Of a DNA stretch of 64,000 nucleotides, positions 26,812-35,021 are shown in pieces. This DNA is from Winogradskyella psychrotolerans RS-3 (lineage in GTDB: Bacteria; Bacteroidota; Bacteroidia; Flavobacteriales; Flavobacteriaceae). The translations under genes were made by a program, and so were the position numbers. The stretch spans positions 1 to 64,000 of the forward strand of contig NZ_ATMR01000126.1 in assembly GCF_000427335.1 (NCBI RefSeq). The letters run 5' to 3'. The notes under the pieces are model-generated. The model saw nothing but the letters and a program-made list of their open reading frames with translations, was not told the DNA's origin and ran no database searches. Every line of letters starts with the position of its first letter. Within the stretch, counting starts at the first letter, position 1.

Positions 26812-27096
26812 ATGAAAAATAATTTATCAAACATAAAAACAGAAATAGAAAACTATGCTAGTGCATCTAATTTAACGGAGCTGCAAGTTGTTGAAAAACT
26901 TAAAGACTATTACTTTAATAAAAAAGTAAACGACAATTTAAAACTCTATAAAAAAGGAAAGAAAAAAGTAAGTGAGGTTACTAAAGATTTAAAAATATCT
27001 CCACGAAAGTTTTATGCCATTCTAGAAAAGAAAAAGATAAACTACACCAAATACAACAAAAATAAAGAGCAGCAGCAGCCTAACATAACCAAATAA
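26812..27096 (+). CDS. Small basic protein with possible HTH
   Basis: This 94-residue protein is very Lys-rich. The segment KKVSEVTKDLKISPRKFYAI looks like a helix-turn-helix, and the tail is basic with a QQQQ-like stretch. It could bind nucleic acid. It lies 17 nt before the methyltransferase-like gene and may be in its operon. No named family. Confidence 0.55.
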   Translation: MKNNLSNIKTEIENYASASNLTELQVVEKLKDYYFNKKVNDNLKLYKKGKKKVSEVTKDLKISPRKFYAILEKKKINYTKYNKNKEQQQPNITK

Positions 27097-27113
27097 ACCT
27101 ACCTTTAGTAACT

Positions 27114-27758
27114 ATGAAGCAACTGCTCAGTTACATTTACCCTGTTACAAAAACCATTGATTCTAAATACAGCGGAACACTAGAAATTACGTGGTACAAC
27201 GGCAAAAAACATCTCAATTCAGAAAATGCGAATTACAGCTATGGCTCTTTACAGCGAATTTTAAAATATGGATTAGATAAGATTAAACTTTCCAAAGTCA
27301 ATTCAATCTTAATTTTAGGCATGGGAGGCGGAAGCGTCATAAAAACACTTCGAACAGATTTTAACTATAATAATACTATTGAAGCTGTTGAATTAGACCC
27401 TATTATTATAGACATCGCCAAATCAGAATTTGGGATTATTGAAGACCAACATTTAAAAATTCATTGTGCTGATGCTTTTCACTTTGTAAAGGTAAACACA
27501 ACACCATTTGATCTTATTATCGTGGATCTTTATATAGATCTTTCCGTTCCGGATAAATTTTTAAGTACTGAATTTTGGGATAACGTACTCAATTCAAAAT
27601 CTTCAAAAGGATCACTGCTTTTTAATGCTTCAGTAAAAGAATCTGACATGGTTAAAGTTGAAAACTTAGTAGACTACCTTAAAACAAAAGTCTATAAAGT
27701 AGATATTTACAAAAAAGTAAACAACACTAATACCATTATCATTACCAGTTCTTTATAA
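27114..27758 (+). CDS. Spermidine-synthase-like SAM-dependent transferase
   Basis: This 214-residue protein has a Rossmann-type SAM or decarboxy-SAM binding core: ILGMGGGSVIKTL (glycine loop), EAVELDPIIIDIA (acidic residue that binds the ribose), and FDLIIVDLYID, as in spermidine synthases. It is shorter than full spermidine synthase and the N-terminal beta domain is only partly present, so the acceptor is unsure. ATG at 27114 lies 17 nt after the small basic gene. Confidence 0.78.
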   Translation: MKQLLSYIYPVTKTIDSKYSGTLEITWYNGKKHLNSENANYSYGSLQRILKYGLDKIKLSKVNSILILGMGGGSVIKTLRTDFNYNNTIEAVELDPIIIDIAKSEFGIIEDQHLKIHCADAFHFVKVNTTPFDLIIVDLYIDLSVPDKFLSTEFWDNVLNSKSSKGSLLFNASVKESDMVKVENLVDYLKTKVYKVDIYKKVNNTNTIIITSSL

Positions 27759-27790
27759 CGTTATAATTTAGTATATTGTAGGTACTTAAT

Positions 27791-28150
27791 TTGAAGTTAT
27801 GCGAAAAAAAGTGTCCAGAATGTGGTGACGTCATCGTTGGTCGAGTAGATAAGAAATACTGTAGTGATGGCTGTAGAAATACACAAAATAACAGGTTAAA
27901 CAAAGATTCTAAAAATCTCATTAGAAACACCAATAACCGATTGCGAAAAAATTACAGAATTCTAGAAGCCCTCAATCCCAACAAAAAAATGAAATGCTCT
28001 AGAGCAAAATTAGTAGAGAAAGGTTTCGATTTTAATTATTTTACAAGCACGTATACCACCAAAGCCGGTACCATTTATTATTTTGTGTATGACCAAGGGT
28101 ATTTACCTCTCGAAGGAGAGTATTATGCTTTGGTAAAACGCGACGATTAA
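27791..28150 (+). CDS. DUF2116-type zinc-ribbon protein
   Basis: This 119-residue protein opens with a zinc ribbon CPECGDVIVGRVDKKYCSDGC, four Cys in CxxC...CxxxC order, typical of DUF2116 proteins in Flavobacteria, followed by a basic helical part (RNTNNRLRKNYRIL) and a compact end. The start is TTG at 27791, with no ATG upstream. Role unknown; nucleic-acid binding is possible. Confidence 0.72.
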   Translation: MKLCEKKCPECGDVIVGRVDKKYCSDGCRNTQNNRLNKDSKNLIRNTNNRLRKNYRILEALNPNKKMKCSRAKLVEKGFDFNYFTSTYTTKAGTIYYFVYDQGYLPLEGEYYALVKRDD

Positions 28151-28163
28151 TTTGGTGTACGAC

Positions 28164-28649
28164 TTAAGAACCTCTCTTCGTTGTACTATTCCAATTCTCT
28201 CCTTTAAGCTCTAAAGCGGCAATTAAAATATCTTTTTGGCTAATTTGCCCAATGAGTTTTCCGTTTTCAACAATAGGAAAACGTCGCCTTTTAGACTGTA
28301 AAAACTTGTTAGCTGCATCAAACACATCCATATTACCATCAATTGTTTCAACATCTTTTACCATACGTAACTCAACATTATCATGCTGTAATGGCATATT
28401 ATAATACCTGCTTTCACTAAGTTGTTTTAAACAATCTCCTTCAGAAATAATGCCAATTAATTCCTGTTTATCATTAACCACAGGCCCTCCAGAAATCTTA
28501 TTTCTAATTAAAGCCTCAACAACCTCTTGTACGGTTTGCTCTGGTCTAAACGTTATGAGTTTTGTACTCATATAATCCTTCACTTTTAATGGTGTAGGCT
28601 CATTAGCATTTTGCTGCTTACGAGCTCCCTGAAAACTTTTTATAGCCAT
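28164..28649 (-). CDS. Tandem CBS-domain protein
   Basis: This 161-residue cytoplasmic protein has two CBS domains: MSTKLITFRPEQTVQEVVEAL to VGIISEGDCLKQL, and KDVETIDGNMDVFDAANKFL to LIGQISQKDILIAAL. Such pairs bind adenosine nucleotides and act as sensors. No partner domain is attached. A basic N-terminal extension of about 20 residues precedes the first domain. Confidence 0.85.
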   Translation of the reverse strand: MAIKSFQGARKQQNANEPTPLKVKDYMSTKLITFRPEQTVQEVVEALIRNKISGGPVVNDKQELIGIISEGDCLKQLSESRYYNMPLQHDNVELRMVKDVETIDGNMDVFDAANKFLQSKRRRFPIVENGKLIGQISQKDILIAALELKGENWNSTTKRGS

Positions 28650-28767
28650 AACGTTTTGATTTTTAAGGTTAGAGTTAATCTTAAAATTACTGAAAATTAC
28701 CCATTTAAAAAAATCAAAATATAAAAGGCTATATATTCCGTATTTTTAACTTTTATAAATATTTATC

Positions 28768-29577
28768 TTGAAAACACAAATAAACATCATGGGTTGCGGT
28801 TGGCTAGGTCTATCCTTAGCTAAAGAATTAGTTAAAGCGAACTGCACCGTTAATGGTACTACAACTACTAAGGATAAGTTGGAAGTATTAGAAAATCATC
28901 ATATAAATCCGTTTTTAATTACATTAAATGAAACGGCGATTTCGGGTTCTTATTCTGAATTTTTAACTGGAAGTGATACTCTAATAATTAATATTCCACC
29001 CGGACTGAGAAAAGATCCTACTAAAAATCATGTCGCAGAACTACGCCTTTTAATGCATCAAATTGAAGCACATGCTATAAAAAATGTATTATATATAAGT
29101 TCTACTTCTGTATTTAAAAACGAAGAAGGCTTCCCTTTAATTACTGCAGAAACAGCTCCAAATACCACATCAAATAGTAGCAAACAACTTATTGAGATTG
29201 AACATATGCTTCAAGCTAATTCAAATTTTAATACTACAATTTTACGATTTGGTGGTTTGATAGGTGACGGGCGTCATCCGGCTAAATTTTTATCCGGAAA
29301 AACTAATATTTCAGATCCTGAAGCTCCCATTAATTTAATTCATAAAACAGATGCCATCGGCATTATAATGTCTATTATAAAAAATGGGCTTTGGAATGTG
29401 GTATTAAACGCTGCGTATCCTGCACATCCAAGCAAAAAAGACTATTATATAAATCAGTGCGAACGCAAGAATTTAACACTACCAAGTTTCAATGTTTCAG
29501 AAAAAAGTAAAGGAAAAATTATAGAATCTAAATTAGTGGTACAACTTTTGAAATATACCTTTAAAGTAGCACCATAG
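28768..29577 (+). CDS. NAD(P)-binding epimerase-like protein (YeeZ type)
   Basis: This 269-residue protein has a Rossmann motif GCGWLGLSLA at residues about 9-18, in place of the GxxGxxG of classical SDRs, and an epimerase-like core with YISSTSVFKNEEG and LRFGGLIGDGRHP. It resembles YeeZ-type NAD(P)-dependent proteins of unknown substrate. The start is TTG at 28768; no upstream ATG. Confidence 0.78.
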   Translation: MKTQINIMGCGWLGLSLAKELVKANCTVNGTTTTKDKLEVLENHHINPFLITLNETAISGSYSEFLTGSDTLIINIPPGLRKDPTKNHVAELRLLMHQIEAHAIKNVLYISSTSVFKNEEGFPLITAETAPNTTSNSSKQLIEIEHMLQANSNFNTTILRFGGLIGDGRHPAKFLSGKTNISDPEAPINLIHKTDAIGIIMSIIKNGLWNVVLNAAYPAHPSKKDYYINQCERKNLTLPSFNVSEKSKGKIIESKLVVQLLKYTFKVAP

Positions 29578-29671
29578 AAATTAATAGATTTTTAAGACCA
29601 TTTCTGTTTAATTTTTATAGATTTAGCACTTTAAAGTTGAAATAATTCAAGAACAATAAACTAAAGAACAA

Positions 29672-30388
29672 ATGAAGACGATTACAATTGCAATTCTTAT
29701 GTTATTCTCAGTAAGTATGTTTGCACAAACTAATACAGAGTTAAAAAAACATTTTGAAGCGTATTATACCCAAATGAAAAAGCAAGGTGATAAGCAAGGT
29801 GTTATTAATGCCATGACGCATCTCAATGTTATAGAACCATCTGTGGCACGTAAAGATACTTTAGCATACATCTACCTTTCTGAAGGACAACATATGCAGG
29901 CTTTAAACACTATTGGAGTGGAAAAAAACGCAACCGATTCTGATATGAATGTTGAAGTAAAGGCTTTAGCATTAAAAAATCTTAATCAAACAGAAATGGC
30001 TTTAGAACATTTTGAAGTGCTTTACCAACGCGCGCCAAATGCTTATTTAGCTTACGAAATGGCTGACATGAAAATTCAAACTAATGATTTAGCTGGAGCA
30101 CGATTAAACATTGATTACGCAATGGCTAACACTACAGACGATATGAAGCGTGCTTTCTACGAAAAGCAACAACCATATGAAACGTCTATGAAAGCAGCTT
30201 TAACGTACTTAAAAGGACTTTTAAAGTTTACAGAAAACAAAACTGCTAATATTGATGAAGCATTAAAATTAATGAACGAAGCATTAACAATTGATCCTAA
30301 TTTTAATTTAGCTAAGATTAGTAGAGAAGCTTTAGAGGCTCAAAAAGCGCAACGTGCACAACAAGCTGCAGCTCAGAAAAAAGGTTAA
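29672..30388 (+). CDS. Exported TPR-like repeat protein
   Basis: This 238-residue protein has a signal peptide ending SMFAQ and a helical body with TPR-type repeats (AYIYLSEGQHMQALNTIG, ALEHFEVLYQRAPNAYLAYEM, ALKLMNEALTIDPNFNLAK). The tail is rich in Gln, Ala and Arg. It probably acts in the periplasm as a scaffold. A strong hairpin terminator separates it from the convergent lipoprotein gene. Confidence 0.78.
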   Translation: MKTITIAILMLFSVSMFAQTNTELKKHFEAYYTQMKKQGDKQGVINAMTHLNVIEPSVARKDTLAYIYLSEGQHMQALNTIGVEKNATDSDMNVEVKALALKNLNQTEMALEHFEVLYQRAPNAYLAYEMADMKIQTNDLAGARLNIDYAMANTTDDMKRAFYEKQQPYETSMKAALTYLKGLLKFTENKTANIDEALKLMNEALTIDPNFNLAKISREALEAQKAQRAQQAAAQKKG

Positions 30389-30409
30389 GACACCATATAA
30401 ATATTATAA

Positions 30410-30436
30410 AAAATGCAGCTCATTGAGCTGCATTTT
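30410..30436. terminator. Bidirectional terminator
   Basis: A 12-bp stem (AAAATGCAGCTC / GAGCTGCATTTT) with loop ATT lies between the convergent TPR and lipoprotein genes. Confidence 0.8.
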
Positions 30437-30447
30437 AGTTTCATACC

Positions 30448-30975
30448 TTATTCTGGCTGAATTTTATCGTAAAAATCGCTTTCTAGCTTTTCATTAATCT
30501 GATAGTTAAGATTCGAAAAGGACACAAATAGCATTTTAATACTTAACAATTTATCGCTTCTTTTAATGTTGTCTAAGGTTAAATTTTCATTTAACTTTAA
30601 AAGTTCTGTTTCCACAATAGCACTCCGAGATACAATTGGATTAACTCTAAATTGATCTGGCATCTGCGTTTTAAACTCTTCGATAAACTTTTTTAAGAGT
30701 TCTATATCACCATTAAAAAAAGAAAAATCAGCCTTTTTTAAATAACCAATCTGTGTTGCTAATTCGTGATACCTTTCCCAAGTTACAACAGCACTTTCAC
30801 TTTCGCTACTCAACGCGTAATCCTTATAATTTAAACTTTCAATAGTTTTAGCTGTAATTTTTCTGTTCTGTTCTGTATCTTCAGTTGTTTCTAATTCTTG
30901 GGTGCTATTGGTATCCTCACCACAACTGATAACCAAAACACCACATAAAAATAAAAGGACAAATTTAATCTTCAT
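30448..30975 (-). CDS. Lipoprotein, unknown function
   Basis: This is a 175-residue lipoprotein with lipobox VISC (Cys18), an acidic Thr/Glu-rich linker and a mostly helical body (ELLKKFIEEFKTQMPDQF). No family recognised. Confidence 0.7.
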   Translation of the reverse strand: MKIKFVLLFLCGVLVISCGEDTNSTQELETTEDTEQNRKITAKTIESLNYKDYALSSESESAVVTWERYHELATQIGYLKKADFSFFNGDIELLKKFIEEFKTQMPDQFRVNPIVSRSAIVETELLKLNENLTLDNIKRSDKLLSIKMLFVSFSNLNYQINEKLESDFYDKIQPE

Positions 30976-31117
30976 AAGTATTTACTAATTTGAATGTAAA
31001 TATACTAAACTATCCTTTTTTAGGCTTTAGTATATGCATTTAGAGCAAAGTTGCGTAATTCATAATAAAAACAGGTTTTTTCTGAAAACTTTAATATTAG
31101 AACGCACTAATTCTTAT

Positions 31118-31125
31118 TACTTTTG
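31118..31125 (+). promoter_or_regulatory. -7 box for threonine dehydrogenase
   Basis: TACTTTTG matches TAnnTTTG and lies 22 nt upstream of the ATG. Confidence 0.6.
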
Positions 31126-31146
31126 GCGATAATTTAAAAAGAGCAC

Positions 31147-32100
31147 ATGTCTTCAAAAATATTAATCATTGGTGCCTGTGGGCAAATAGGAACCGAACTA
31201 ACCACCAAGTTACGAGAACTACATGGTGTAGATAACGTTATTGCTAGCGATATTAACACACGTAAGTTAGAATTAGTAAACTCTGGACCCTTTGTAATTT
31301 TAGATGCCAAAAACTTTAATGCCATTAAAGATTGCTGCATTAACCACAATATAGATACCATTTACCTTATGGCAGCTTTACTGAGTGCTACAGGGGAAAA
31401 ATATCCAATGGAAGCATGGGATTTAAACATGAATTCGTTATTTCATGTACTTAATCTAGCCAAATCTGGACAAATTAAAAAAGTATTCTGGCCAAGTAGT
31501 ATTGCTGTGTTTGGACCAACCACTCCTAGAGAAAACACTCCACAACATACCATCTGCGAACCGACAACCGTTTACGGTATTACCAAACAAGTTGGAGAAC
31601 GTTGGTGCCAATATTACCATGATAAGTATGGTGTAGATGTAAGAAGCATTCGTTATCCTGGTATTATTAGCCATAAAGCCATGCCAGGCGGAGGTACTAC
31701 AGATTATGCTGTAGAAATTTATCACGAAGCTATAAAAGAAGGTAAATACGAAAGCTTTTTATCGGAAGACACCAATTTACCTATGATGTTTATGGACGAT
31801 GCTATTAACGCGACGACTCAAATTATGGCAGCTCCTGCTGAGGACTTAACCATAAGGTCGTCTTATAATTTATCGGCAATTAGTTTTACTCCAGAAGAAA
31901 TTGCAGATAGTATTAAAGCCGAAATGCCTGAGTTTAAAATGACCTATAAACCAGACTTCAGACAAGCCATTGCAGACAGCTGGCCGTCATCTATTGATGA
32001 TAGCGTAGCTCGTAAAGACTGGAACTGGTCGCACGATTTTGATCTTAAAAAAATGACTTCTGAAATGTTAACGCAGTTGAAGAAAAAGTATCAATCGTAA
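31147..32100 (+). CDS. L-threonine 3-dehydrogenase, SDR type
   Basis: This enzyme oxidises L-threonine to 2-amino-3-ketobutyrate with NAD+, the first step of conversion to glycine. The 317-residue protein belongs to the epimerase-type SDRs, distinct from the zinc-dependent Tdh. Marks are GACGQIGTEL at the N-terminus, FWPSSIAVFGPTTPRENTPQ, the YGITK catalytic Tyr and Lys pair, RYPGIIS and PGGGTTDYAVEIY, and ADSWPSSIDDSVAR. It is monocistronic with its own promoter and terminator. Confidence 0.93.
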   Translation: MSSKILIIGACGQIGTELTTKLRELHGVDNVIASDINTRKLELVNSGPFVILDAKNFNAIKDCCINHNIDTIYLMAALLSATGEKYPMEAWDLNMNSLFHVLNLAKSGQIKKVFWPSSIAVFGPTTPRENTPQHTICEPTTVYGITKQVGERWCQYYHDKYGVDVRSIRYPGIISHKAMPGGGTTDYAVEIYHEAIKEGKYESFLSEDTNLPMMFMDDAINATTQIMAAPAEDLTIRSSYNLSAISFTPEEIADSIKAEMPEFKMTYKPDFRQAIADSWPSSIDDSVARKDWNWSHDFDLKKMTSEMLTQLKKKYQS

Positions 32101-32124
32101 AATTTACTCTTTTCGAAATCACAT

Positions 32125-32155
32125 AAAAAAATCCTATCGCTTGATAGGATTTTTT
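32125..32155 (+). terminator. Terminator of threonine dehydrogenase
   Basis: ATCCTATC and GATAGGAT form an 8-bp stem, extendable by A-T pairs, around a GCTT loop, followed by a T run. Confidence 0.8.
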
Positions 32156-32186
32156 ATTTGTTAGATACCACAATTATACAGATATA

Positions 32187-32220
32187 AAAAAAGCAAGAGA
32201 AACCGAACTCTTGCTTTTTT
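32187..32220 (-). terminator. Terminator of the NPP-like gene
   Basis: AAGCAAGAG and CTCTTGCTT form a 9-bp stem with an 8-nt loop, with A and T runs on the two sides. It lies 29 nt past the stop of the minus-strand phosphodiesterase gene. Confidence 0.75.
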
Positions 32221-32248
32221 ACTATAAAAGATTTAATAATTAGTATTA

Positions 32249-33592
32249 TTAATCAGCACTATCACTATTTAGCATACTCTTATAAACAATCCCCTTGGAG
32301 GATTCTAACTCAGCCCCAAGCAAATACGCTGATAATGCTGGAATATCTTCCATTTGGATTTCAGGAAAAACTATTCCTTTTTTAAAATCAGGTCCAAAAG
32401 CTACAAAACCCGTTTGAATATTTTTAGTGTCTGGAAATTGACCATGCTTGCCACCATGCGCACTTTTAATTAACTCTCCACCTCTATCATTATTAAAACT
32501 AAAGCCATCGTTTGCAGTTAAAGCTAATACGGCATCTGGATTGGCTCCTCTAGAAGTCATTTCATCTCTAGAAATAATTCTAAAGGCTTTTTTGATACTT
32601 AAAGGTAAACTTTCGAGTTTATTTACAATTTTATCTAATGTTTTTTTATCGTTTTTATCCTTCAAATGCAAGAATGCTGAACCACCTGTACTTAAAAAGA
32701 ATGTGTCTTTATCCAACAGGCCTAACTCTTTTAACCATAGGTTCGGAGCCATACTAGAATGTACAGTATAAAAGCCATGATCACCAGTTATGATAATATT
32801 GGTTTGTTCTAAAATATTCGCTTTTTTTAAGGCATCAATTATAGTACTCACAGCTTGGTCTGCACCTGCAATTGCTTTTTTAACTTCAATACCATCACGT
32901 CCATTTCTGTGTTGTGCACCGTCGGTATTTGGTAAGTGAATCGTTAATAAATTTGGAGTATAGGTTCTAATTATATAGCCTGCTATTCTGGCTAAATTTT
33001 GATCCATACTCAACGAACTTAAGTTATAATCGTCTATCTCTAAATTCCCTGTAGCATTCGCTATGGCATCCTCAAACAAACCTTCAGGTGTTGCATATTT
33101 TTGAGTAGCACCACGGCGATCTCTCGGGTTATCAAACGACCATATTTCTGGTATGTTATAATCTATGAATGGTGCATTTACCGTTATGGGCCATGACACT
33201 GAGGCTGTTTTTAATCCTGCGTTTTTCGCAGCTTCCCATAAGGTTTTAGCTTTTACAGACTTAAAATCATAGTACCAGTTTCCTGGTGTGCCTTCTTCCG
33301 AAACTTTAGTGTTATAATAAATGCCATGCTCGTCTGGACCTACACCTGTAATTAAAGTGGTATGCGATGGATAAGTCACCGTTGGAAAAATACCGTTTAC
33401 ACCTTGAGAAGCAATGCCATTAGTAGCTAAATCCTTAATGTTAGGAGTTGGCCATTGGTCTTCCAAATAGAAGTCTGGCCTAAAACCATCGATACTAATT
33501 ATAACCAAGTGCTTTGCCTCTTGTGCAGCGATTAGGTTTAATCCAAAACACGTTAACATTACACAATAAATATATCTAAGTTGCTTTTTCAT
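32249..33592 (-). CDS. Nucleotide pyrophosphatase/phosphodiesterase-type hydrolase
   Basis: This exported protein of 447 residues belongs to the alkaline-phosphatase superfamily, NPP branch. A signal peptide precedes EAKHLVIISIDGFRPDFY (metal-binding Asp) and the nucleophile region FPTVTYPSHTTLITG. Further metal ligands are in LPNTDGAQHRNG and ITGDHGFY. Such enzymes cleave phosphodiester or pyrophosphate bonds in nucleotides or lipid head groups. It directly follows susD in the same operon (8 nt), which suggests that the products enter through the SusCD transporter. Confidence 0.88.
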   Translation of the reverse strand: MKKQLRYIYCVMLTCFGLNLIAAQEAKHLVIISIDGFRPDFYLEDQWPTPNIKDLATNGIASQGVNGIFPTVTYPSHTTLITGVGPDEHGIYYNTKVSEEGTPGNWYYDFKSVKAKTLWEAAKNAGLKTASVSWPITVNAPFIDYNIPEIWSFDNPRDRRGATQKYATPEGLFEDAIANATGNLEIDDYNLSSLSMDQNLARIAGYIIRTYTPNLLTIHLPNTDGAQHRNGRDGIEVKKAIAGADQAVSTIIDALKKANILEQTNIIITGDHGFYTVHSSMAPNLWLKELGLLDKDTFFLSTGGSAFLHLKDKNDKKTLDKIVNKLESLPLSIKKAFRIISRDEMTSRGANPDAVLALTANDGFSFNNDRGGELIKSAHGGKHGQFPDTKNIQTGFVAFGPDFKKGIVFPEIQMEDIPALSAYLLGAELESSKGIVYKSMLNSDSAD

Positions 33593-33600
33593 TTTTAGAA

Positions 33601-35010
33601 TTAATTAAAAGGTAATACATGATTCGAAGTTTTATTCGCTACCAATACACGGTTCATATCATATAAGATAGTCACATTTCCTATAGCCGCATCTACAGTA
33701 AAATCGTCTAAACCTAAATTTAAAGGAATGAAACTAGGTATAGTAGGCTGTGTAAATTCATCTGAAATATTAGAATTGTTTAATTGCTCGGTTTGAGAAA
33801 CAGGAAACTTAATTCCTAAATCGTTAGAACGTCTACCTTCACTAATAAAAATTTCTTGACGCATTAAGTAAATAAGGTATAATACATCATCTGCATTTGT
33901 TGTAGCATCAATATCTTGATTTGTGATACTTGTGCCAGAAACGGAATATACAGGTATTAAACCAGCTTGTCTATCTAAGATATACCCTGATTTAGATTCT
34001 TGGCCACTTTCAAAACTGACATCAACAGCTGTTGTTGGATAATCTTGTCTGTTGGTTCCATTTCTTAATTCCTCGCTATCATCTAAATACATCACAGGTC
34101 TCGCGCTTACCACATTATCTATTAAATTAGTTAATGTAGATTTAGCCAATTCTAAATTATTTTCAGCCGTATACACTTCCGCTAAAATTAAATAGGCTTC
34201 TTCTACTTTAGCTAAAGACAATGGTTTTTGATCCTCTGAAGCCGTTCCTAAATCAAAGAATTTAGGATCTAAAAAATCTAACCTTGGCAGTGGCGCAAAT
34301 CTATTTTCGCTAGCCGTAAAAGTGGCATTTTGAATTTCATTAGGAACACCATTGGTTCCATCAAATTCTACAGTAAATAATAAGCTATTATTACTAATCG
34401 CTGCTAAAGCAGAGGATTTCGCATTATCTACATCTCCTAAACCACGGTACACTCTAGACTTTAATAATTGGTAAGCTAAAATGGTTTCAGAATCACTTTC
34501 ATTGTCAATAGCAAGATCTAAATGGTCTAAGCTAGCTTCTAATAACTCGGTTGCCGTATAAGCTTCACCATTACTGTTCATTGGTAGACCTGTGAAATTT
34601 TCACCAGATAAAATTAAGGCATAAGCTTTTGCAAAATGAGCGTAAGACCATTCTTGAGTTGTAGCGTCTGGATCGTTTGGAAGTACTGTTTCTAAAGCAT
34701 ACTCTGCCATCTCTCTTAAAGCTCCAATTTCTACTTGCATACTGTTCCCATCGATGTCGGTGTAATCAATTTGCGGAATATCGTATACTTTATTATAAAG
34801 CGTATAATTGTTGAAATAATTATCTGAAACCATTTCAGAGTTGATGACGATAGCGTTCATGGTTATGGCAAGTTGCCTTTTAACACCTGTAATCCAACTC
34901 GTAGCAGAATTGTTGTTGTCCAAGAAATCCTCTTCAGTAACATTTGGGTTATCGACACAAGCGGTGAGTGTCAGAAACAAAACGGTTATGTATATATAAA
35001 TTGTTTTCAT
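33601..35010 (-). CDS. SusD/RagB-family outer-membrane lipoprotein
   Basis: This 469-residue surface lipoprotein has lipobox TLTAC (Cys18). The body shows SusD-type TPR helices, for example KVEEAYLILAEVYTAENNLE, with the C-terminal IYLMRQEIFISEGRRSNDLGIKF that is characteristic of the family. It would form the lid over the SusC barrel and bind the ligand outside the cell. It lies 11 nt after susC and before the phosphodiesterase gene. Confidence 0.93.
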   Translation of the reverse strand: MKTIYIYITVLFLTLTACVDNPNVTEEDFLDNNNSATSWITGVKRQLAITMNAIVINSEMVSDNYFNNYTLYNKVYDIPQIDYTDIDGNSMQVEIGALREMAEYALETVLPNDPDATTQEWSYAHFAKAYALILSGENFTGLPMNSNGEAYTATELLEASLDHLDLAIDNESDSETILAYQLLKSRVYRGLGDVDNAKSSALAAISNNSLLFTVEFDGTNGVPNEIQNATFTASENRFAPLPRLDFLDPKFFDLGTASEDQKPLSLAKVEEAYLILAEVYTAENNLELAKSTLTNLIDNVVSARPVMYLDDSEELRNGTNRQDYPTTAVDVSFESGQESKSGYILDRQAGLIPVYSVSGTSITNQDIDATTNADDVLYLIYLMRQEIFISEGRRSNDLGIKFPVSQTEQLNNSNISDEFTQPTIPSFIPLNLGLDDFTVDAAIGNVTILYDMNRVLVANKTSNHVLPFN

Positions 35011-35021
35011 GTTTTTTGTTA